Shown here: positions 50,821 to 62,517 of the stretch, one piece after another
How the letters are laid out: each line of letters begins with the position of its first letter
Numbering within the stretch: the first letter of the stretch is position 1
Source of the DNA: Taudactylus pleione
Lineage: Eukaryota; Chordata; Amphibia; Anura; Myobatrachidae
Direction: 5' to 3'
Length of the DNA stretch: 64,000 nucleotides
Assembly (NCBI GenBank): GCA_031769625.1
Contig: JAUIMM010002314.1
Span: 62,001 to 126,000, forward strand
Translations under genes and position numbers: made by a program
The notes under the pieces: model-generated
What the model was told of the DNA's origin: nothing
What the model saw: only the letters and a program-made list of their open reading frames with translations
The model's database searches: none

Positions 50821-53800
50821 AATTTCACCTGAATGTGTTGAAGACCAAGACCCACAAATGTGATGTGAAATGGTTTTTCTCTCATGTTGTGTTTAAGAGA
50901 AAACAGCAAATGCACGTTTTAGGCCAAAAAGCATTGAAAGCAATGGGAAATAACAAAAGCGCATACTTTGTGTTATCTCCTCTTGTAGGCAAACACAGAC
51001 AGCTCAAAATTTCACCAGATCTGTTGAAGACCAAGACCCACAAGTGTGATGTGAAATGGTTTTTCTCCCATGTTGCATTTAAGAGAAAACAGCAAATGAA
51101 ACGTTTTAGGCCAAAATGCATTGAAAACAATGGAAACAACAAAAGCGCATACTTTGTGTTATCTCCTCTTGTAGCAAACACAGACAGCTCAAAATTTCAC
51201 TGGATGTGTTGAAGACCAAGGACCCCACAAATGTGATCTGAAATGGTTTTTCTCTCATGTTGTGTTTAAGAGAAAACAGCAAATGCACGTTTTAGGCCAA
51301 AATGCATTGAAAGCAATGGAAATAACAAAAGCGCATCCTTTGTAATATCTCCTCTTGTAGCAAACACAGACAGCTCAAAATTTCACCAGATCTGTTGAAG
51401 ACCAAGACCACAATGTGATGTGAAATGGTTTTTCTCCCATGTTGCGTTTAAGAGAAAACAGCAAATGCACGTTTTAGGCCAAAATGCTTTGAAAACAATG
51501 GAAACAACAAAAGCGCATTACTTTGTGTTATCTCCTCTTGTAGCAAACACAGACAGCTCAAAATTTCACGAGATGTGGTTGAAGACCAAGACCCACAAAT
51601 GTGATGTGAAATGGTTTTTCTCCCATGTTGCGTTTAAGAGAAAACAGCAATTGCTCATTTTAGGCTAAAATGCATTGAAAGCAATGGAAAACAACAAAAG
51701 CGCATACTTTGTGTTATCTCCTCTTGTAGCAAACACAGACAGCTCAAAATTTCACTGGATGTGTTGAAGACCAAGACCCACAAATGTGATGTGAAATGGT
51801 TATTCTCCCCATGTTGCGTTTAAGAGAAAAACAGCAATTGCTCGTTTTAGGCCAAAATGCATTGAAAGCAATGGAAACAACAAAAGCGCATACTTGTGTT
51901 ATCTCCTCTTGTAGCAAACACAGACAGCTCAAAATTTCACTGGATGTGTTGAAGACCAAGACCCACAAATGTGATGTGAAATGGTTTTTCTCTCATTTTG
52001 TGTTTAAGAGAAAACAGCAATTGCTCATTTTAGGCCCAAAATGCATTGAAAGCAATGGAATCAACAAAAGCGCATACTTTGTGTTATCTCCTCTTGTAGC
52101 AAACACAGACAGCTCAAAATTTCACTGGATATGTTGAAGACCAAGACCCACAAATGTGATGTGAAATGGTGTTTCTCCCATGTTGCGTTTAAGAGAAAAC
52201 ATCAAATGCATGTTTTAGGCCAAAATGCATTGAAAGCAATGGAAACAACAAAAGCGCATACATTGTGATATCTCCTCTTGTAGCAAACACAGGCAGCTCA
52301 AAATTTCACAGGATGTGTTGAAGACCAAGGACCCACAAATGTGATGTGAAATGGGTTTTCACTCATGTTGCGTTTAAGAGAAAACTGCAAATGCACGTTT
52401 TAGGCCAAATGCATTGAAAGCAATGGAAATAACAAAAAGCGCATACTTTGTGTTATCTCCTCTTGTAGCAAACACAGACAGCTCAAAATTTCACCAGATC
52501 TGTTGAAGACCAAGACCCACAAATGTGATGTGAAATGGTTTTTTCTCCCATGTTGCATTTAAGAGAAAACAGCAAATGAACGTTTTAGGCCAAAATGCAT
52601 TGAAAACAATGGAAACATCAAAAGCGCATACTTTGTGTTATCTCCTCTTGTAGCAAACACAGACAGCTCAAAATTTCACCGGATGTGTTGAAGACCAAGA
52701 CCCACAAATGTGATGTGAAATGGTTTTTCTCTCATGTTGTGTTTAAGAGAAAAACAGCAAATGCACGTTTTAGGCCAAAATGCATTGAAGCAATGGAAAT
52801 AACAAAAGCGCATCCTTTGTGTTATCTCCTCTTGTAGCAAACACAGACAGCTCAAAATTTCACCAGATCTGTTGAAGACCAAGACCCACAAATGTGATGT
52901 GAAATGGTTTTTTCTCCCATGTTGCGTTTAAGAGAAAACAGCAAATGCACATTTTAGGCCAAAATGCTTTGAAAACAATGGAAACAACAAAAGCGCATCC
53001 TTTGTGTTATCTCCTCTTGTCAGCAAACACAGACAGCTCAAAATTTCACGAGATGTGTTGAAGACCAAGACCCACAAATGTGATGTGAAATGGTTTTTCT
53101 CCCATGTTGCATTTAAGAGAAAACAGCAATTGCTCGTTTTAGGCCAAAAATGCATTGAAAGCAATGGAAACAACAAAAGCGCATACTTTGTGTTATCTCC
53201 TCTTGTAGCAAACACAGACAGCTCAAAATTTCACTGGATGTGTTGAAGACCAAGACCCAGAAATTGTGATGTGAAATGGTTATTCTCCATGTTGCGTTTA
53301 AGAGAAAACAGCAATTGCTCGTTTTAGGGCCAAAATGCATTGAAAGCAATGGAAACAACAAAAGCGCATACTTTGTGTTATCTCCTCTTGTAGCAAACAC
53401 AGACAGCTCAAAATTTCACTGGATGTGTTGAAGACCCAAGACCCACAAATGTGATGTGAAATGGTTTTTCTCTCATGTTGTGTTTAAGAGAAAACTGCAA
53501 ATGCATGTTTTAGGCAAAATGCATTGAAAGCAATGGAAATAACAAAAGCGCATACTTTGTGTATCTCCTCTTGTAGCAAACACAGACAGCTCAAAATTTC
53601 ACCAGATCTGTTGAGACCAAGACCCAGAAATGTGATGTGAAATGGTTTTTCTCCCATGTTGCGTTTAAGAGAAAACAGCAAATGCACGTTTTAGGCAAAA
53701 ATGCATGAAAACAATGGAAACAACAAAAGCCGCATACTTTGTGTTATCTCCTCTTGTAGCAAACACAGACAGCTCAAAATTTCACTGGATGTGTTGAAGA

Positions 53801-55215
53801 CCAAGACCCACAAATGTGATGTGAAATGGTTTTTCTCCCATGTTGCGTTTAAGAGAAACAGCAAATGCATGTTTTAGGCCAAAATGCATTGAAAGCAATG
53901 GAAACAACAAAAGCGCATACATTGTGATATCTCCTCTTGTAGCAAACACAGACAGCTCAAATTTCACTGGATGTGTTGAAGACCAAGACACACAAATGTG
54001 ATGTGAAATGGTTTTTTCTCCCCATGTTGCGTTTAAGAGAAAACAGCAATTGCTCGTTTTAGGCCAAAAATGCATTGAAAGCAATGGAAACAACAAAAGC
54101 GCATACTTTGTGTTATCTCCTCTTGTAGCAAACAGAGACAGCTCAAAATTTCACTGATGTGTTGAAGACCAAGACACACAAATGTGATGTGAAATGGTTT
54201 TTCTCCCATGTTGCATTTAAGAGAAAACAGCAATTGCTCGTTTTAGGCCAAAATGCATTGAAAGCAATGGAAACAACAAAAGCGCATACTTTGTGTTATC
54301 TCCTCTTGTAGCAAACACAGACAGCTCAAAATTTCACTGGATGTGTTGAAGACCAAGACCCACAAATGTGATGTGAAATGGTTTTTCTCTCATGTTGTGT
54401 TTAAGAGAAAACAGCAAATGCACGTTTTAGGCCAAAAAGCATTGAAAGCAATGGAAATAACAAAAGCGCATACTTTGTGTTATCTCCTCTTGTAGCAAAC
54501 ACAGACAGCTCAAAATTTCACCAGATCTGTTGAAGACCAAGACCCACAAATGTGATGTGAAATGGTTTTTCTCCCATGTTGCATTTAAGAGAAAACAGCA
54601 AATGAACGTTTTAGGCCAAAATGCATTGAAAACAATGGAAACAACAAAAGCGCATACTTTGTGTTATCTCCTCTTGTCAAACACAGACAGCTCAAAATTT
54701 CACTGGATGTGTTGAAGACCAAGACCCACAAATGTGATCTGAAATGGTTTTTCTCTCATGTTGTGTTTAAGAGAAAACAGCAAATGCACGTTTTAGGCCA
54801 AAATGCATTGAAAGCAATGGAAATAACAAAAGCGCATCCTTTGTAATATCTCCTCTTGTAGCAAACACAGACAGCTCAAAATTTCACCAGATCTGTTGAA
54901 GACCAAGACCCACAAATGTGATGTGAAATGGTTTTTCTCCCATGTTGCGTTTAAGAGAAAACAGCAAATGCACGTTTTAGGCCAAAATGCTTTGAAAACA
55001 ATGGAAACAACAAAAGCGCATACTTTGTGTTATCTCCTCTTGTAGCAAACACAGACAGCTCAAAATTTCACGAGATGTGATGAAGACCAAGACCCCACAA
55101 ATGTGATGTGAAATGGTTTTTCTCCCATGTTGCGTTTAAGAGAAAACAGCAATTGCTCATTTTAGGCCAAAATGCATTGAAAGCAATGGAAACAACAAAA
55201 GCGCATACTTTTGTG
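50500..55215. other. Indel-dense tract, probable low-accuracy consensus
   Basis: I list about 42 one- or two-base insertions and deletions here, net +14 bases; monomer phase independently moves from -10 at 50407 to +4 at 55573, which agrees. Most are homopolymer length changes: extra t in 'ggttttttctccc', extra a in 'gagaaaaacag' and 'ccaaaaatgc', extra c in 'gaccccac' and 'ctccccatg', extra g in 'atgggaaat'. Outside this tract 59 kb hold about 24 indels, most of them two inherited deletions. Substitution variants here are the usual ones, so the excess is in indels only, the error type of raw long reads. A weaker tail of homopolymer additions starts at about 46829. Confidence 0.8.
50821..54320. 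repeat. 19-monomer (about 3.5-kb) unit, copy 1, indel-laden
   Basis: Pairs with 54321-57820. Shared rare states: 'gatctgaaatgg' (51235 and 54736), 'ggaatcaac' (about 52059 and 55560), 'ggtgtttctccc' (about 52168 and 55668), 'ggttttcactc' (about 52355 and 55853) and 'caaacagagacagc' (54129 and 57621). Offsets range from 3501 to 3492 instead of 3496 because of indels that sit mainly in this copy. Core tag at 50930. Confidence 0.85.
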
Positions 55216-57820
55216 TTATCTCCTCTTGTAGCAAACACAGACAGCTCAAAATTTCACTGGATGTGTTGAAGACCAAGACCCACAAATGTGATGTGAAATG
55301 GTTATTCTCCCATGTTGCGTTTAAGAGAAAACAGCAATTGCTCGTTTTAGGCCAAAATGCATTGAAAGCAATGGAAACAACAAAAGCGCATACTTTGTGT
55401 TATCTCCTCTTGTAGCAAACACAGACAGCTCAAAATTTCACTGGATGTGTTGAAGACCAAGACCCACAAATGTGATGTGAAATGGTTTTTCTCTCATTTT
55501 GTGTTTAAGAGAAAACAGCAATTGCTCATTTTAGGCCAAAATGCATTGAAAGCAATGGAATCAACAAAAGCGCATACTTTGTGTTATCTCCTCTTGTAGC
55601 AAACACAGACAGCTCAAAATTTCACTGGATATGTTGAAGACCAAGACCCACAAATGTGATGTGAAATGGTGTTTCTCCCATGTTGCGTTTAAGAGAAAAC
55701 AGCAAATGCATGTTTTAGGCCAAAATGCATTGAAAGCAATGGAAACAACAAAAGCGCATACATTGTGATATCTCCTCTTGTAGCAAACACAGGCAGCTCA
55801 AAATTTCACAGGATGTGTTGAAGACCAAGACCCACAAATGTGATGTGAAATGGTTTTCACTCATGTTGCGTTTAAGAGAAAACTGCAAATGCACGTTTTA
55901 GGCCAAAATGCATTGAAAGCAATGGAAATAACAAAAGCGCATACTTTGTGTTATCTCCTCTTGTAGCAAACACAGACAGCTCAAAATTTCACCAGATCTG
56001 TTGAAGACCAAGACCCACAAATGTGATGTGAAATGGTTTTTCTCCCATGTTGCATTTAAGAGAAAACAGCAAATGAACGTTTTAGGCCAAAATGCATTGA
56101 AAACAATGGAAACATCAAAAGCGCATACTTTGTGTTATCTCCTCTTGTAGCAAACACAGACAGCTCAAAATTTCACCGGATGTGTTGAAGACCAAGACCC
56201 ACAAATGTGATGTGAAATGGTTTTTCTCTCATGTTGTGTTTAAGAGAAAACAGCAAATGCACGTTTTAGGCCAAAATGCATTGAAAGCAATGGAAATAAC
56301 AAAAGCGCATCCTTTGTGTTATCTCCTCTTGTAGCAAACACAGACAGCTCAAAATTTCACCAGATCTGTTGAAGACCAAGACCCACAAATGTGATGTGAA
56401 ATGGTTTTTCTCCCATGTTGCGTTTAAGAGAAAACAGCAAATGCACATTTTAGGCCAAAATGCTTTGAAAACAATGGAAACAACAAAAGCGCATCCTTTG
56501 TGTTATCTCCTCTTGTAGCAAACACAGACAGCTCAAAATTTCACGAGATGTGTTGAAGACCAAGACCCACAAATGTGATGTGAAATGGTTTTTCTCCCAT
56601 GTTGCATTTAAGAGAAAACAGCAATTGCTCGTTTTAGGCCAAAATGCATTGAAAGCAATGGAAACAACAAAAGCGCATACTTTGTGTTATCTCCTCTTGT
56701 AGCAAACACAGACAGCTCAAAATTTCACTGGATGTGTGAAGACCAAGACCCAGAAATGTGATGTGAAATGGTTATTCTCCCATGTTGCGTTTAAGAGAAA
56801 ACAGCAATTGCTCGTTTTAGGCCAAAATGCATTGAAAGCAATGGAAACAACAAAAGCGCATACTTTGTGTTATCTCCTCTTGTAGCAAACACAGACAGCT
56901 CAAAATTTCACTGGATGTGTTGAAGACCAAGACCCACAAATGTGATGTGAAATGGTTTTTCTCTCATGTTGTGTTTAAGAGAAAACTGCAAATGCATGTT
57001 TTAGGCCAAAATGCATTGAAAGCATGGAAATAACAAAAGCGCATACTTTGTGTTATCTCCTCTTGTAGCAAACACAGACAGCTCAAAATTTCACCAGATC
57101 TGTTGAAGACCAAGACCCAGAAATGTGATGTGAAATGGTTTTTCTCCCATGTTGCGTTTAAGAGAAAACAGCAAATGCACGTTTTAGGCAAAAATGCATT
57201 GAAAACAATGGAAACAACAAAAGCGCATACTTTGTGTTATCTCCTCTTGTAGCAAACACAGACAGCTCAAAATTTCACTGGATGTGTTGAAGACCAAGAC
57301 CCACAAATGTGATGTGAAATGGTTTTTCTCCCATGTTGCGTTTAAGAGAAAACAGCAAATGCATGTTTTAGGCCAAAATGCATTGAAAGCAATGGAAACA
57401 ACAAAAGCGCATACATTGTGATATCTCCTCTTGTAGCAAACACAGACAGCTCAAAATTTCACTGGATGTGTTGAAGACCAAGACACACAAATGTGATGTG
57501 AAATGGTTTTTCTCCCATGTTGCGTTTAAGAGAAAACAGCAATTGCTCGTTTTAGGCCAAAATGCATTGAAAGCAATGGAAACAACAAAAGCGCATACTT
57601 TGTGTTATCTCCTCTTGTAGCAAACAGAGACAGCTCAAAATTTCACTGGATGTGTTGAAGACCAAGACACACAAATGTGATGTGAAATGGTTTTTCTCCC
57701 ATGTTGCATTTAAGAGAAAACAGCAATTGCTCGTTTTAGGCCAAAATGCATTGAAAGCAATGGAAACAACAAAAGCGCATACTTTGTGTTATCTCCTCTT
57801 GTAGCAAACACAGACAGCTC
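54321..57820. repeat. 19-monomer unit, copy 2, mostly clean
   Basis: Same monomer order as copy 1 but with few indels after 55.21 kb; only 'ggttttcactc' (55853), 'gtgtgaag' (about 56737) and 'agcatggaaa' (about 57024) change length. Core tag at 54438. The 'aaaagcg' at about 57220 is full length here, where related blocks have the 'aaaacg' deletion. Confidence 0.85.
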
Positions 57821-60800
57821 AAAATTTCACTGGATGTGTTGAAGACCAAGACCCACAAATGTGATGTGAAATGGTTTTTCTCTCATGTTGTGTTTAAGAG
57901 AAAACAGCAAATGCACGTTTTAGGCCAAAAAGCATTGAAAGCAATGGAAATAACAAAAACGCATACTTTGTGTTATCTCCTCTTGTAGCAAACACAGACA
58001 GCTCAAAATTTCACCAGATCTGTTGAAGACCAAGACCCACAAATGTGATGTGAAATGGTTTTTCTCCCATGTTGCATTTAAGAGAAAACAGCAAATGAAC
58101 GTTTTAGGCCAAAATGCATTGAAAACAATGGAAACAACAAAAGCGCATACTTTGTGTTATCTCCTCTTGTAGCAAACACAGACAGCTCAAAATTTCACTG
58201 GATGTGTTGAAGACCAAGACCCACAAATGTGATGTGAAATGGTTTTTCTCTCATGTTGTGTTTAAGAGAAAACAGCAAATGCACGTTTTAGGCCAAAATG
58301 CATTGAAAGCAATGGAAATAACAAAAGCGCATCCTTTGTAATATCTCCTCTTGTAGCAAACACAGACAGCTCCAAATTTCACCAGATCTGTTGAAGACCA
58401 AGACCCACAAATGTGATGTGAAATGGTTTTTCTCCCATGTTGCGTTTAAGAGAAAACAGCAAATGCACGTTTTAGGCCAAAATGCATTGAAAACAATGGA
58501 AACAACAAAAGCGCATACTTTGTGTTATCTCCTCTTGTAGCAAACACAGACAGCTCAAAATTTCACGAGATGTGTTGAAGACCAAGACCCACAAATGTGA
58601 TGTGAAATGGTTTTTCTCCCATGTTGCGTTTAAGAGAAAACTGCAATTGCTCGTTTTAGGCCAAAATGCATTGAAAGCAATGGAAACAACAAAAGTGCAT
58701 ACTTTGTGTTATCTCCTCTTGTAGAAACACAGACAGCTCAAAATTTCACTGGATGTGTTGAAGACCAAGACCCACAAATGTGATGTGAAATGGTTATTCT
58801 CCCATGTTGCGTTTAAGAGAAAACAGCAATTGCTCGTTTTAGGCCAAAATGCATTGAAAGCAATGGAAACAACAAAAGCGCATACTTTGTGTTATCTCCT
58901 CTTGTAGCAAACACAGATAGCTCAAAATTTCACTGGATGTGTTGAAGACCAAGACCCACAAATGTGATGTGAAATGGTTTTTCTCTCATGTTGTGTTTAA
59001 GAGAAAACTGCAATTGCTCGTTTTAGGCCAAAATGCATTGAAAGCAATGGAAACAACAAAAGCGCATACTTTGTGTTATCTCCTCTTGTAGCAAACACAG
59101 ACAGCTCAAAATTTCACTGGATGTGTTGAAGACCAAGACCCACAAATGTGATGTGAATTGGTTTTTCTCTCATGTTGTGTTTAAGAGAAAACTGCAAATG
59201 CACGTTTTAGGCCAAAATGCATTGAAAGCAATGGAAATAACAAAAGCGCATACTTTGTGTTATCTCCTCTTGTAGCAAATACAGACAGCTCAAAATTTCA
59301 CCAGATCTGTTGAAGACCAAGACCCACAAGTGTGATGTGAAATGGTTTTTCTCCCATGTTGCATTTAAGAGAAAACAGCAAATGAACGTTTTAGGCCAAA
59401 ATGCATTGAAAACAATGGAAACAACAAAAGCGCATACTTTGTGTTATCTCCTCTTGTAGCAAACACAGACAGCTCAAAATTTCACTGGATGTGTTGAAGA
59501 CCAAGACCCACAAATGTGATCTGAAATGGTTTTTCTCTCATGTTGTGTTTAAGAGAAAACAGCAAATGCACGTTTTAGGCCAAAATGCATTGAAAGCAAT
59601 GGAAATAACAAAAGCGCATCCTTTGTAATATCTCCTCTTGTAGCAAACACAGACAGCTCAAAATTTCACCAGATCTGTTGAAGACCAAGACCCACAAATG
59701 TGATGTGAAATGGTTTTTCTCCCATGTTGCGTTTAAGAGAAAACAGCAAATGCACGTTTTAGGCCAAAATGCTTTGAAAACAATGGAAACAACAAAAGCG
59801 CATACTTTGTGTTATCTCCTCTTGTAGCAAACACAGACAGCTCAAAATTTCACGAGATGTGTTGAAGACCAAGACCCACAAATGTGATGTGAAATGGTTT
59901 TTCTCCCATGTTGCGTTTAAGAGAAAACAGCAATTGCTCATTTTAGGCCAAAATGCATTGAAAGCAATGGAAACAACAAAAGCGCATACTTTGTGTTATC
60001 TCCTCTTGTAGCAAACACAGACAGCTCAAAATTTCACTGGATGTGTTGAAGACCAAGACCCACAAATGTGATGTGAAATGGTTATTCTCCCATTTTGCGT
60101 TTAAGAGAAAACAGCAATTGCTCGTTTTAGGCCAAAATGCATTGAAAGCAATGGAAACAACAAAAGCGCATACTTTGTGTTATCTCCTCTTGTAGCAAAC
60201 ACAGACAGCTCAAAATTTCACTGGATGTGTTGAAGACCAAGACCCACAAATGTGATGTGAAATGGTTTTTCTCTCATTTTGTGTTTAAGAGAAAACTGCA
60301 AATGCACGTTTTAGGCCAAAATGCATTGAAAGCAAAGGAAATAACAAAAGCGCATACTTTGTGTTATCTCCTCTTGTAGCAAACACAGACAGCTCAAAAT
60401 TTCACTGGATGTATTGAAGACCAAGACACACAAATGTGATGTGAAATGGTTATTCTCCCATGTTGCGTTTAAGAGAAAACAGCAATTGCTCGTTTTAGGC
60501 CAAAATGCATTGAAAGCAATGGAAACAACAAAAGCGCATACTTTGTGTTATCTCCTCTTGTAGCAAACACAGACAGCTCAAAATTTCACTGGATGTGTTG
60601 AAGACCAAGACCCACAAATGTGATGTGAAATGGTTTTTCTCTCATGTTGTGTTTAAGAGAAAACTGCAAATGCACGTTTTAGGCCAAAATGCATTGAAAG
60701 CAATGGAAACAACAAAAGCGCTTACTTTGTGTTATCTCCTCTTGTAGCAAACACAGACAGCTCAAAATTTCACCAGATCTGTTGAAGACCAAGACCCACA

Positions 60801-60862
60801 AATGTGATGTGAAATGGTTTTTCTCCCATGTTGCGTTTAAGAGAAAACAGCAAATGCACGTT
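57821..60862. repeat. Core block copy 9 and mosaic flank
   Basis: The core tag is at 57931. The following monomers resemble 42.8-43.7 kb and 48.7-49.6 kb ('catcctttgtaata' with 'agctccaaattt', then 'cacgagatgtg', then 'ttattctccc'), then 49.7-50.0 kb ('acagatagctc', 'gatgtgaattgg' at 59150), then 51.0-51.7 kb ('cacaagtgtg', 'gatctgaaatgg' at 59518). A one-base loss in 'tgtagaaacac' lies near 58724. The order shows a patchwork of segments from several earlier units. Confidence 0.75.
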
Positions 60863-62517
60863 TTAGGCCAAAATGCATTGAAAACAATGGAAACAACAAA
60901 AGCGCATACTTTGTATTATCTCCTCTTGTAGCAAACACAGACAGCTCAAAATTTCACTGGATGTGTTGAAGACCAAGACCCACAAATGTGATGTGAAATG
61001 GTTTTTCTCCCATGTTGCGTTTAAGAGAAAACAGCAATTGCTCATTTTAGGCCAAAATGCATTGAAAGCAATGGAATCAACAAAAGCGCATACTTTGTGT
61101 TATCTCCTCTTGTAGCAAACACAGACAGCTCAAAATTTCACTGGATATGTTGAAGACCAAGACCCACAAATGTGATGTGAAATGGTTTTTCTCCCATGTT
61201 GCGTTTAAGAGAAAACAGCAAATGCATGTTTTAGGCCAAAATGCATTGAAAGCAATGGAAACAACAAAAGCGCATACATTGTGATATCTCCTCTTGTAGC
61301 AAACACAGGCAGCTCAAAATTTCACAGGATGTGTTGAAGACCAAGACCCACAAATGTGATGTGAAATGGTTTTCTCTCATGTTGCGTTTAAGAGAAAACT
61401 GCAAATGCACGTTTTAGGCCAAAATGCATTGAAAGCAATGGAAATAACAAAAGCGCATACTTTGTGTTATCTCCTCTTGTAGCAAACACAGACAGCTCAA
61501 AATTTCACCAGATCTGTTGAAGACCAAGACCCACAAATGTGATGTGAAATGGTTTTTCTCCCATGTTGCATTTAAGAGAAAACAGCAAATGAACGTTTTA
61601 GGCCAAAATGCATTGAAAACAATGGAAACATCAAAAGCGCATACTTTGTGTTATCTCCTCTTGTAGCAAACACAGACAGCTCAAAATTTCACCGGATGTG
61701 TTGAAGACCAAGACCCACAAATGGAATGTGAAATGGTTTTTCTCTCATGTTGTGTTTAACAGAAAACAGCAAATGCACGTTTTAGGACAAAATGCATTGA
61801 AAGCAATGGAAATAACAAAAGCGCATCCTTTGTGTTATCTCCTCTTGTAGCAAACACAGACAGCTCAAAATTTCACCAGATCTGTTGAAGACCAAGACCC
61901 ACAAATGTGATGTGAAATGGTTTTTCTCCCATGTTGCGTTTAAGAGAAAACAGCAAATGCACATTTTAGGCCAAAATGCTTTGAAAACAATGGAAACAAC
62001 AAAAGCGCATCCTTTGTGTTATCTCCTCTTGTAGCAAACACAGACAGCTCAAAATTTCACCAGATCTGTTGAAGACCAAGACCCACAAATGTGATGTGAA
62101 ATGGTTTTTCTCCCATGTTGCGTTTAAGAGAAAACAGCAATTGCTCGTTTTAGGCCAAAATGCATTGAAAGCAATGGAAACAACAAAAGCGCATACTTTG
62201 TGTTATCTCCTCTTGTAGCAAACACAGACAGCTCAAAATTTCACTGGATGTGTTGAAGACCAAGACCCACAAATGTGATGTAAAATGGTTTTTCTCTCAT
62301 GTTGTGTTTAAGAGAAAACTGCAAATGCACGTTTTAGGCCAGAATGCATTGAAAGCAATGGAAACAACAAAAGCGCTTACTTTGTGTTATCTCCTCTTGT
62401 AGCAAACACAGACAGCTCAAAATTTCACCAGATCTGTTGAAGACCAAGACCCACAAATGTGATGTGAAATGGTTTTTCTCCCATGTTGCGTTTAAGAGAA
62501 AACAGCAAATGCACGTT
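60863..62517. repeat. 9-monomer (1655-bp) unit leading to the right edge
   Basis: Begins with the rare 'ttgtattatc' state (60911), which recurs at 62566 (+1655) and 63301. It contains 'ggaatcaac', 'ggatatgttg', 'caggcagctc', the deletion in 'ggttttctctc' (about 61367), 'caccggatg' and a 'catcctttg' trio. Private changes are 'aaatggaatgtg' near 61719, 'ttaacagaaaac' near 61757, 'aggacaaaatg' near 61785, 'gatgtaaaatgg' near 62278 and 'gccagaatgc' near 62338. Confidence 0.8.

Noticed and set aside
50784..51212. Plus-strand open frame of 142 codons
   Set aside because: It exists only because one-base insertions in the indel-dense tract change frame between monomers; the clean copy 3.5 kb downstream lacks it.
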